Shown in pieces: positions 1 through 5,621 of a stretch of DNA of 8,661 bases. A program made the translations under genes and the position numbers. Under the pieces are notes generated by a model, which searched no databases, was not told where the DNA came from, and saw only the letters and a program-made list of their open reading frames with translations. This DNA comes from Promethearchaeota archaeon (GTDB lineage Archaea > Asgardarchaeota > Lokiarchaeia > Sigynarchaeales > SOKP01): the NCBI GenBank assembly GCA_019894655.1, contig JAGXNZ010000361.1, forward strand, positions 1 to 8,661. Reading direction: 5' to 3'. Each line of letters opens with the position of its first letter. Positions within the stretch are counted from its first letter, which is position 1.

Positions 1-530
1 ATCAATCGGTTATTCAAATTTGGTTCTTTTAGGTACTTGCCAATATATAACATTGGAACAATAAACAAAATCAGTTCGATAAAAGAACTAAAAATAATAA
101 AATACGGATTGGCTAAGATATCATCAATAGCAGCTAAGCTAAATGAAAAAAGCACAAATACGATAACTGCTATAATTGTTACAAAATTCATTAGAAGAAA
201 AGCCGCTGCGGTCATACCAATAGAAGTGAAGCTACCCCATAAGGTCTCTTCTTTTAGATTCAACAGATCATCCTGTGATAGTTTCTTTCTTAATGGCCTA
301 GGAGGTCTGAAACTGTAAGGCTGATAATAATTTGGAGTGGGTGTAACTAAGGATATTGCGTCTTTACGAGGAGGCATCCTCATATGTGTGTTGATATAAA
401 TTAGGTCTACGCCACATTTGGTGCAAAATTTGACATTCTTAACTTCAGGGATTTTAGTTCCACATATAGGACAAAACGACCATCTTAGCTTAATTTCGTT
501 CGAGTTGTCTATTTTATCATTCTCATTCAT
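1..530 (-). CDS. Zinc-ribbon multi-pass membrane protein, possible CPBP-type intramembrane protease (3' end outside window)
   Basis: Seen: an open frame from ATG at 530 to the left edge, 176 residues with no stop. Residues 20-39 hold CPIC...CTKC (Cys20, 23, 36, 39), a short zinc ribbon. A Pro-rich linker follows (about 53-82), then an amphipathic segment and two long hydrophobic helices (about 104-134 and 142-166). The second ends in a charged loop, YIGKYLKEPNLNNRL. Known: CPBP (CAAX protease/bacteriocin-processing) membrane proteases often begin with helices and a loop of this look, and prokaryotic membrane proteins often carry an N-terminal zinc ribbon. Inference: a CPBP protease is the best guess, but its EExxxR and histidine motifs would lie beyond the edge, so it is unproven. 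The start is supported by a TATA-like box about 29 nt upstream and no Shine-Dalgarno, as expected for a leaderless mRNA. It lies 95 nt downstream of gltX on the same strand. Confidence 0.75.
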   Translation of the reverse strand, partial: MNENDKIDNSNEIKLRWSFCPICGTKIPEVKNVKFCTKCGVDLIYINTHMRMPPRKDAISLVTPTPNYYQPYSFRPPRPLRKKLSQDDLLNLKEETLWGSFTSIGMTAAAFLLMNFVTIIAVIVFVLFSFSLAAIDDILANPYFIIFSSFIELILFIVPMLYIGKYLKEPNLNNRL

Positions 531-554
531 TCTTACAACAAACTAAGATTTCAT

Positions 555-563
555 GATATATTT
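555..563 (-). promoter_or_regulatory. TATA-like box for the zinc-ribbon membrane protein
   Basis: On the minus strand this reads AAATATATC, centred about 29 nt before the ATG at 530. That is the spacing expected if transcription starts at or next to the start codon (leaderless), and no Shine-Dalgarno precedes the ATG. The background is AT-rich, so the match alone is weak; the spacing is the main support. It suggests the gene can be transcribed independently of gltX. Confidence 0.35.
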
Positions 564-625
564 GTTTTAGTTTTATTATTATTTCTGGTTTAAAAGGATA
601 ACGCGTTAAAAATAATTATGTCATT

Positions 626-2404
626 TTAATGTGTAAAGTAGCAAATTAGTGTCTGATTTTCCCACTTAATAGGGTTTACAAATCCATATCTTTCGAACTG
701 GATGGGCTTATTCAAGGGTACGTTTTGAAGATTTTTCTCTCCATAACCCATAGACACTGTTCCATCCGGTTTAATGATCGAAACTTTTACATTATCTTTT
801 TTGGGCACCCAATGTATTATACTGTAATCCCGATTTAAATCAAAACTGTGGAAAAGAGCGTCTATTCTACTTTCGGATACCCTTATAGATGTTATCGTTA
901 TATTTAAGAAATCTTTAAGGCGTAATATTTGGCTTGCATTGAGTTTAACCATATCTTCCCGAGATATTAGAATCAGCAACCTATTATTTATAGCATCAAC
1001 TCTAATTTTTCTCCTTCCTTTTTCTGGATCGGTAGGTTGTAGCATAGGTTCAGCTACGAAGGTTGAAAATGGAACATCGCTAATTTCAATAATCGCTGGT
1101 TCTTCTACAAAGAAATATCTATTTGATTGCTCGTCAATAATATCTTTATTCTTTGAATATAACCAGTTTACCGAAAAATTTATAGCATTAATAGATAATC
1201 CTAAATCTAATAGAGAGTCTTTTAAAGCTTTTGGTTCAATACCTCTCATTTTTAACGATTGGAGACTCCACGTACGAGGATCATCCCACCCGCTATAGGT
1301 GCCATTAGCTATATTGTTTCGAGCTTTAGTTTTACTCAAAAGGTTTTCTTCATTTTTACTCAAACCCGAGAAGTTTAAGCGTCCGTAATGTATAAACTCC
1401 GCTTTTTTCCATCTGAAATGTTCCCATATAAAATCTTCTATTAAATCCTCTTTAATTAAATCAGATCCTCTAAGTATGTGAGAAACACCAATAAGATAAT
1501 CATCAATTGCCCAAGAAAACTCCAACATCGGCCAAACCAAATATTTAGTACCTACCCGTGGGTGTTCTGCCTCGGAGATTCTCATTATAATTTGATCCCT
1601 TTGTGCAGGATCCTTATGCTTCATCCCAGTTTTCAACCTTACAACAACTTCCGTTTCATGATATTTCCCTTTTAACATTTTCTCCCATTCTTTTAAGTTA
1701 AAAGTTAAGGTTTGATTTCTATGTGGACAATCTTGCTTACGATCTTTGTACATATTTTTAAATTCAGCTGCGGTGCAAAAGCATACATATGCCATATTGT
1801 CCTGAATAAGTTTTTCGCAGTATTCGTAATAAATTTCAAGTCTATTGCTTTTATAATAAACTTTTGAATAAGTAATTTTTAACCACTTTAATCCATCCTC
1901 TATTAACCCATAGGCTTCTGGGAGAACATATTTAGCTTTCGAGGTATTTCTTAATGATTTTGGACTTCCAATCGTGTCATCAAAGAAAAGGATTAAGTCT
2001 CCGTTGTATCTTTTGGTATATTCACTGTTCAAGACCACCATTCTTGCATTTCCAATGTGTAAAGCCCCACTTGGGTATGGTGCTAAACGCATCACGACTT
2101 TATCGTAATTCTGAGCATTAGGTAATTCGGGTAACACTTTCTTTTCTTCCTTTGGTGCCTTTTTCTCTAAAGCATCTGGTTTTAACTCAAGTAACTTTGC
2201 TTGTTGTTCTTGAAGAGATAATTTGGTAATTTCTAAGGCGATTTCATCAAGAATCGGTTTTATTCCTTTTATTTGAGATCTGAGCTCCGGGTATTGTCCT
2301 ATCAGTTTTCCTAATACAGCTTTTACATTTGGTTTACCTCCAAATTTCACTGAATTTTCAAGGCATAAAGTCCATAACAATCGTTTTATTTCCGAATTTT
2401 CCAC
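626..2404 (-). CDS. gltX: Glutamyl-tRNA synthetase, archaeal type
   Basis: Charges tRNA-Glu with glutamate in the cytoplasm; in archaea it may be discriminating or may also charge tRNA-Gln, which cannot be read here. 592 residues. The N-terminal helical extension (1-90; ENSVKFGGKPNVKAVLGK near 16-33) is typical of archaeal GluRS. The Rossmann catalytic domain has the HIGH-type motif PSGALHIGNAR (111-121). A zinc site of the form C208-x-C210 ... C226-x-H228 follows. The KMSKS-type signature is LSKTK (356-360), followed by GTYSGWDDPR (368-377). The C-terminal part is the beta-barrel anticodon-binding region ending in QFERYGFVNP. The start is GTG at 2404: an in-frame stop lies two codons upstream, and GAGGT (2412-2416) sits 7 nt before it. 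Oddities: the usual DDTDP block reads DDTIG (142-146), and a few extra residues precede LSKTK. Confidence 0.95.
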   Translation of the reverse strand: MENSEIKRLLWTLCLENSVKFGGKPNVKAVLGKLIGQYPELRSQIKGIKPILDEIALEITKLSLQEQQAKLLELKPDALEKKAPKEEKKVLPELPNAQNYDKVVMRLAPYPSGALHIGNARMVVLNSEYTKRYNGDLILFFDDTIGSPKSLRNTSKAKYVLPEAYGLIEDGLKWLKITYSKVYYKSNRLEIYYEYCEKLIQDNMAYVCFCTAAEFKNMYKDRKQDCPHRNQTLTFNLKEWEKMLKGKYHETEVVVRLKTGMKHKDPAQRDQIIMRISEAEHPRVGTKYLVWPMLEFSWAIDDYLIGVSHILRGSDLIKEDLIEDFIWEHFRWKKAEFIHYGRLNFSGLSKNEENLLSKTKARNNIANGTYSGWDDPRTWSLQSLKMRGIEPKALKDSLLDLGLSINAINFSVNWLYSKNKDIIDEQSNRYFFVEEPAIIEISDVPFSTFVAEPMLQPTDPEKGRRKIRVDAINNRLLILISREDMVKLNASQILRLKDFLNITITSIRVSESRIDALFHSFDLNRDYSIIHWVPKKDNVKVSIIKPDGTVSMGYGEKNLQNVPLNKPIQFERYGFVNPIKWENQTLICYFTH

Positions 2405-2411
2405 TGTTTAA

Positions 2412-2416
2412 ACCTC
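2412..2416 (-). promoter_or_regulatory. Shine-Dalgarno that fixes the GTG start of gltX
   Basis: GAGGT on the minus strand, within GAGAGGT, is complementary to the 16S anti-Shine-Dalgarno and lies 7 nt upstream of the GTG at 2404. With the in-frame TAA just upstream it decides the non-ATG start. Confidence 0.6.
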
Positions 2417-2555
2417 TCTATGGATTATTAATATGGATGTATAAAATTATAAGCTATTTGAGTATTAATAATAAACCTTATCAAAAAAAATAAATCATTA
2501 TTAAGGTGAATAATAGCATAAAAACATTGTAGCGTTTGTAATTAAAAAGAAAATT

Positions 2556-2852
2556 TTGGTGTTTAGAATTTATTATCGTGGATACATACTTATTAGGCTA
2601 AAAATAATTGGAACTGAATGGGAAGTTGTAAAAAGATTAACAAATTTAAGATCGAATAATCCAGATGAAGACTGGGAAGTAACTTACACAACTCCAGTTT
2701 ACGGTGGATGGGATTTAGTAGCAGAATGCAATTTTACTAAGCTTCAAGAACTGGATAAAATATTAGCTTACATTCGCGTTGATGATGATTTGTCTAAATG
2801 GATCGAAGAAACTACTACATTAGTATCTAGTAAGCCCGATTATCCAAGGTAA
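2556..2852 (+). CDS. Stand-alone RAM/AsnC-type ligand-binding domain protein
   Basis: Up to 98 residues. Seen: GYILIRLK strand, GTEWEVVKRLTNL helix, TTPVYGGWDLVAE strand pair, KLQELDKILAYIRVDD helix, IEETTTLV strand. This order (beta-alpha-beta-beta-alpha-beta) with the G-x-(Y/W)-D-L-V and T-x-T-x-V landmarks is that of the RAM domain, the C-terminal effector-binding part of Lrp/AsnC regulators. No helix-turn-helix precedes it, so it is a stand-alone domain. Known: such proteins bind amino acids and can oligomerise with full-length Lrp proteins. Inference: a small amino-acid sensor or Lrp partner. The start is uncertain: there is no ATG before the domain, only TTG at 2556 and GTG at 2559, and the frame is closed by TAG at 2514. 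The gene is divergent from gltX and 67 nt upstream of a tRNA-Arg gene on the same strand. Confidence 0.7.
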   Translation: MVFRIYYRGYILIRLKIIGTEWEVVKRLTNLRSNNPDEDWEVTYTTPVYGGWDLVAECNFTKLQELDKILAYIRVDDDLSKWIEETTTLVSSKPDYPR

Positions 2853-2939
2853 CTAAGATAATTAGATTAATTAAATATGAAAAGTTTTAACATACTGTGA
2901 AATAAAGTATTTTAACTTAAGCCCAGTGGTCTAGTGGAT

Positions 2940-2956
2940 AGGATTTTTTCCCACCA
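2940..2956 (+). other. tRNA intron 1 (D-loop, between positions 20a and 21), 17 nt
   Basis: Removal restores a normal 8-base D-loop (AGTGGATA) and a fully Watson-Crick D-stem. The junction folds as a bulge-helix-bulge. Central 4-bp helix: GTGG (2934-2937) with CCAC (2951-2954). 5' bulge: A2938 T2939 | A2940. 3' bulge: C2955 A2956 | A2957. Inner helix: GGA (2941-2943) with TTC (2948-2950), one pair being G-T, closed by a T4 loop. The outer helix is the D-stem, with A2933 left unpaired opposite the 3' bulge, so the motif is slightly relaxed. A shift by one base (2941-2957) gives the same mature tRNA; the motif favours 2940-2956. Expected enzyme: the archaeal tRNA-splicing endonuclease. Confidence 0.85.
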
Positions 2957-2994
2957 AAGACGCTTGCCTGCGAAGCAAGTGATCAGGGGTTCAA

Positions 2995-3024
2995 TCTTCT
3001 TAAAACTTCTTAAAGAAGGAATAA
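2995..3024 (+). other. tRNA intron 2 (T-loop, between positions 58 and 59), 30 nt
   Basis: Removal restores T-loop TTCAAGT and a perfect 5-bp T-stem. The junction is a canonical bulge-helix-bulge. Central helix: GTTC (2989-2992) with GAAT (3019-3022), three Watson-Crick pairs and one G-T. 5' bulge: A2993 A2994 | T2995. 3' bulge: A3023 A3024 | G3025. Inner helix: CTTCTT (2996-3001) with AAGAAG (3013-3018). The central helix borrows the last T-stem base (G53), so in the precursor the T-stem pairs in a shifted register. The intron contains a nine-base direct repeat, CTTCTTAAA (2996-3004 and 3006-3014). Confidence 0.88.
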
Positions 3025-3047
3025 GTCCCCTCTGGGCTACTATACCT

Positions 3048-3827
3048 CTAATTTACATATTGTAAAACTTCATCAATTGACTTAATTCTTATTAAATTAG
3101 GTATATTAATTTCTTTTTCGTAGGGGAACTCATAATCTCTTTCTTTTAAGATAATTTGCATACCTACTCTATTAGCGCCGATTATATCGGCAGCCTCATC
3201 ACCCACCATTATACAATGTTCTGCATCGTTTTTCGTTAATCCCATTCTCTTTAAGGTATGAAAAAATATGTCTGAAATAGGCTTTCTTTTACCAAACTTA
3301 GCAGAAGTCACAATAACATCAAAATACTCCTTCATTTCGTTATTTTTAAGTAGATTTTTTATAGTTTTATGATTAGGATGATTGGATATAAGCCCAATTT
3401 TTAAGTTTGATATTTTAGATAAAGTTTCTAAGGTAAACTTCGTTTTATCATCGGGTTTCCATTCTTCTTCTTCACAAGAATGATACAACTCTGCAAGTTT
3501 TTCTAAGAAATTTTCTTTTATTTTCTCTTCTTGAATTTCATACCCTTTTTCTTTTAGAATGTCTAATGCCGTTTTAAACAATAAAGTGGTTGGGAATTCA
3601 TCTTTTGTTTTCATTGCTAATTTAAAATAGGTAGCTCTCTTTTTGTTGAAAATTTTCATAAAGTCTTCTAGAATTTGGTCATTCTCTTCTATTATTTTTT
3701 CTTGTTTGAGGACTTTAATAGATTTTGACATTCCTCTCTTGAAACAATCAAAGTATTTCTCAACTGAGGGATTCTCAAAAGAAAATAGTGTAAAACCAAA
3801 GTCGAATATAATTCCCCTTACTTTCAT
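3048..3827 (-). CDS. HAD-superfamily hydrolase-like protein
   Basis: 259 residues, cytoplasmic. The four HAD motifs can be placed. Motif I is IIFDFGFTL, with nucleophile Asp9. Residues 20-130 form a helical cap (C1 type). Motif II is GLISNHP, with Ser148. Motif III is Lys182 in KRKPISDIFF. Motif IV is VGDEAADIIGA, with Asp210 and Asp214. Layout and size fit the phosphoglycolate phosphatase/haloacid dehalogenase-like branch. The general acid/base residue (second Asp of DxDxT) is Gly11. Typical HAD phosphatases need that Asp, so either another residue substitutes, the reaction differs, or the protein is a weak phosphatase. Substrate unknown. ATG at 3827 is the only start that keeps motif I. It is convergent with the tRNA-Arg gene and divergent from the operon at 3957. 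No Shine-Dalgarno is visible; CTTAATATT near 3853-3861 could be a TATA box for a near-leaderless mRNA. Confidence 0.85.
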   Translation of the reverse strand: MKVRGIIFDFGFTLFSFENPSVEKYFDCFKRGMSKSIKVLKQEKIIEENDQILEDFMKIFNKKRATYFKLAMKTKDEFPTTLLFKTALDILKEKGYEIQEEKIKENFLEKLAELYHSCEEEEWKPDDKTKFTLETLSKISNLKIGLISNHPNHKTIKNLLKNNEMKEYFDVIVTSAKFGKRKPISDIFFHTLKRMGLTKNDAEHCIMVGDEAADIIGANRVGMQIILKERDYEFPYEKEINIPNLIRIKSIDEVLQYVN

Positions 3828-3914
3828 TCTAGATATATAAATTACTTGAAGGAATATTAAGCTATCTCTCTAAGATTTTTAATGAGAAATTACCTTATAT
3901 TAATAATTTAATAG

Positions 3915-3923
3915 ATATATAAA
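3915..3923 (+). promoter_or_regulatory. TATA box for the 3957-5583 operon
   Basis: The run TATATAAAA within AATAGATATATAAAAAATTG is a good archaeal TATA box. Transcription would start near 3945, leaving a leader of about 12-18 nt before ATG 3957 or 3963. It argues against the upstream TTG at 3927, which would lie before the transcription start. Confidence 0.5.
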
Positions 3924-3956
3924 AAATTGAACAAAATTATTATTTTTATTAAGATA

Positions 3957-4487
3957 ATGTCGATGGATAAGTGGCTAGATGATGACGAAACCAAAGAAAA
4001 TAGAAAAAAAAGAAATGAAATTTATACCAGCTTATCAAATGTAGAAAAAAATGATTTAAAGCAACAAAAAATCCGCGATTTGGTAAAAAAAGACGAAATT
4101 ACTAATAGTATTGACAAAAGTAAAAAGGGATTTTTAACTAAAGTTTTAGAGTTTAAAGATTGGTTGGATAATCGAACATATATAAAAGGAGACATTGAAA
4201 GAATTCAAACGTGGGTAGAGAATCTATACTCCATGATTGATGCAAGCATAAATTTCCATAATAACACTAAATTTAAAAATGGAGAAAATACCTTGATTAA
4301 TAGCTATAAATCCATACCAGTCAAATTTTTAGATGAAAAGACGCGGATTGCATTAAGTAAAAAGTTGAGAGGAATCAAGAAAACTAACTCAGATAATTAT
4401 TATTTGCGAAAGTTAAATACTATCGTTAAAGAAAAATTAAAAGACGCGGAATATTATGCAATCTTAAGAGACATATTAGAGAGTTGA
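3957..4487 (+). CDS. Unrecognised charged, helical protein, first gene of the nucleotidyltransferase operon
   Basis: 176 residues from ATG 3957 (MSMDKW...); a second in-frame ATG at 3963 (MDKWLDDDE) is equally plausible. The frame is open further up to TTG 3927, but that start would precede the predicted transcription start. I do not recognise the family. Seen: a very acidic and basic N-terminal third (about 1-55: WLDDDETKENRKKRNEIY, then KKDEITN), then a compact, probably all-helical region with VLEFKDWLDNRTYIKGDIERIQTWVENLYSMID, and a basic C-terminal helix pair. No transmembrane segment, signal peptide, zinc site or nucleotide-binding motif. The stop codon is 7 nt before the start of the sugar nucleotidyltransferase gene, so the two are almost certainly co-transcribed. 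A role alongside that enzyme is inference from position only. Confidence 0.8.
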   Translation: MSMDKWLDDDETKENRKKRNEIYTSLSNVEKNDLKQQKIRDLVKKDEITNSIDKSKKGFLTKVLEFKDWLDNRTYIKGDIERIQTWVENLYSMIDASINFHNNTKFKNGENTLINSYKSIPVKFLDEKTRIALSKKLRGIKKTNSDNYYLRKLNTIVKEKLKDAEYYAILRDILES

Positions 4488-4494
4488 ATTTTAT

Positions 4495-5583
4495 TTGAAA
4501 TTAGTTTGTCCAATCGCAGGCGTAGGAAAAAGACTTCAGCCATTTACCTATTCAAAACCTAAAGCGTTTCTTAAAATTGCTGGAAAAAGATTAATTGACC
4601 ACATACTAATTAAATTAAAAAGAACGTTCCCAAAAAATACAGAAATTGCTTTTATTGTTGGCTATAAAAAGCGACAAATAATGGAATATATTAACGAACA
4701 TTTTTCTGATTATTTTAATCTTGAATTTATCGAACAGAAACCACTTGGCTATTTAGCAGATACTCCATTCTTTAGCGGTCTTGGAGATGCTATTTTATTA
4801 GCAAAGAATTTTGTTAATAATGACGATTGTTTCATCTTTCTAAGCGATAGGCTTCCAATGGAAGACTATTCTTCAATTTTATTAACCTATCACCAAGGCG
4901 AATGTGATGGAGTAATAAATATTAAAAAAGTTGATAATCCTAAGTTTTATGGAGTTACGGTAGTAGACGATGATGCTAAAATAAAAAGAATAGTGGAAAA
5001 ACCACAAGAGTTTATTTCTGATTATGCTGTTTCTGGAGCTTACCTTATTGGGAAAAAATTAGTCAATAGACTTTTTGAGCTTTTAGAAGAACAAAATAAG
5101 GTTGAACTCGAAAACGGGAAAGAACATCTCTTTACTCCAATAATAGAACAGCTTATTAGCGAAGGGATCGTGTTTAAAGGTAATATAATGCAGAGTGAAA
5201 TATTGGATTTCGGAAGACCAGAAACGTTACTTGAAGGAAATCGATACTTGTTATCTGAAACTAAATTAAAGGATCCACTATTTGAATCAAAATTCCAAAC
5301 GGGAAATATTTTAGACTCTAAAATCGTTCCTCCGGTTTTTATAGGAAAAAATGTGAGCATTAAGAATTCAGTAATAGGTCCTAACGTTTCTATAGGTGAT
5401 GATTTACATCTCGAAAAATGTATCCTCTCCGAATCTGTAATCGGAGATGGAGTATTCTTAAGAAAAATCATTTCGTCTAACAGTATCATAGGAGATTACT
5501 CGATATTGGAGGACCTAATAAAGAAAAATATAACAATTGGAGATTCTTCTTATATTACGACTTCAAAAATAAAGTCTTTTTAA
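4495..5583 (+). CDS. Sugar-1-phosphate nucleotidyltransferase with left-handed beta-helix domain (GCD1/GlmU-like)
   Basis: Joins a sugar 1-phosphate to an NTP to give an NDP-sugar and pyrophosphate, feeding glycan or glycolipid synthesis. 362 residues. The N-terminal Rossmann-like domain (1-255) opens with the signature CPIAGVGKRLQPFTYSKPK (5-23), where the GxGxRL...PK residues bind the nucleotide. Further marks are GLGDA (95-99), metal-site Asp118 in FLSDRL, VEKP (167-170) and the second metal-site Asp238 in LDFGRPETLLEGNRYLL. From about 275 hexapeptide repeats begin (VFIGKNVSIKNSVIGPNVSIGDD), a left-handed beta-helix usual in trimeric members. Sugar and base specificity cannot be read. An extra stretch of about 10 residues (YLADTPFFSG, 86-95) separates PLG from GLGDA. 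The start is TTG at 4495: it begins directly at the conserved N-terminal strand and there is no alternative upstream. A weak AGAGAG lies about 11 nt before it. Confidence 0.9.
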   Translation: MKLVCPIAGVGKRLQPFTYSKPKAFLKIAGKRLIDHILIKLKRTFPKNTEIAFIVGYKKRQIMEYINEHFSDYFNLEFIEQKPLGYLADTPFFSGLGDAILLAKNFVNNDDCFIFLSDRLPMEDYSSILLTYHQGECDGVINIKKVDNPKFYGVTVVDDDAKIKRIVEKPQEFISDYAVSGAYLIGKKLVNRLFELLEEQNKVELENGKEHLFTPIIEQLISEGIVFKGNIMQSEILDFGRPETLLEGNRYLLSETKLKDPLFESKFQTGNILDSKIVPPVFIGKNVSIKNSVIGPNVSIGDDLHLEKCILSESVIGDGVFLRKIISSNSIIGDYSILEDLIKKNITIGDSSYITTSKIKSF

Positions 5584-5590
5584 GGATATT

Positions 5591-5617
5591 AAAAAAAAAT
5601 CTCATTATAAAAAAAAA
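5591..5617 (-). terminator. Twin T9 tracts, terminator of the amidase gene
   Basis: On the minus strand two runs of nine T (5609-5617 and 5591-5599) begin 4 nt after the amidase stop codon, separated by nine bases. Archaeal RNA polymerase terminates on oligo-T in the non-template strand without needing a hairpin. On the plus strand the same bases are oligo-A and would not stop the nucleotidyltransferase transcript that arrives from the left. Confidence 0.6.
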
Positions 5618-5621
5618 GATA

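Larger units (their letters stand above)
2920..3039 (+). tRNA. tRNA-Arg(GCG) with two non-canonical introns
   Basis: Decodes CGC. Exons: 2920-2939, 2957-2994 and 3025-3039; spliced length 73 nt. Acceptor stem AGCCCAG/CTGGGCT (2920-2926 with 3032-3038) is 7 of 7 pairs. D-stem GTCT/AGAC (2929-2932 with 2958-2961) is 4 of 4. Anticodon stem CTTGC/GCAAG (2963-2967 with 2975-2979) carries loop CTGCGAA, so the anticodon is GCG at 2970-2972. T-stem AGGGG/CCCCT (2985-2989 with 3027-3031) is 5 of 5 around loop TTCAAGT. The invariant bases are present: U8, A14, G15-C48, G18-G19, A21, U33, U54-U55-C56 and A58. Arginine identity elements A20, C35 and discriminator A73 (3039) also agree. No CCA is encoded. 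Odd points: an A1-U72 first pair in an elongator tRNA, and introns in the D- and T-loops with none at the usual 37/38 site. A weak TATA-like TTTTAACATA lies at 2885-2894. Confidence 0.93.

Noticed and set aside
37..318. Open plus-strand frame of 93 codons
   Set aside because: It lies wholly opposite the zinc-ribbon membrane gene, whose Cys motif and membrane helices are convincing; the plus-strand product has no recognisable features.
939..1675. Open plus-strand frames opposite gltX (939-1298, 1478-1675)
   Set aside because: Antisense shadows of a well-conserved synthetase with no motifs of their own.
2920..3039. tRNA pseudogene, or a permuted or split tRNA
   Set aside because: All parts are present in normal order, every stem is perfect after removal of the two inserts, and both inserts have splice motifs.
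3927..3956. TTG start at 3927 adding ten residues (MNKIIIFIKI) as a possible signal segment
   Set aside because: The TATA box at 3915-3923 places transcription start near 3945, after this codon; two ATGs follow at suitable distance.
5040..5489. Minus-strand open frame of 149 codons opposite the nucleotidyltransferase
   Set aside because: Antisense to the conserved beta-helix region; composition is that of a shadow frame and there is no ribosome site.
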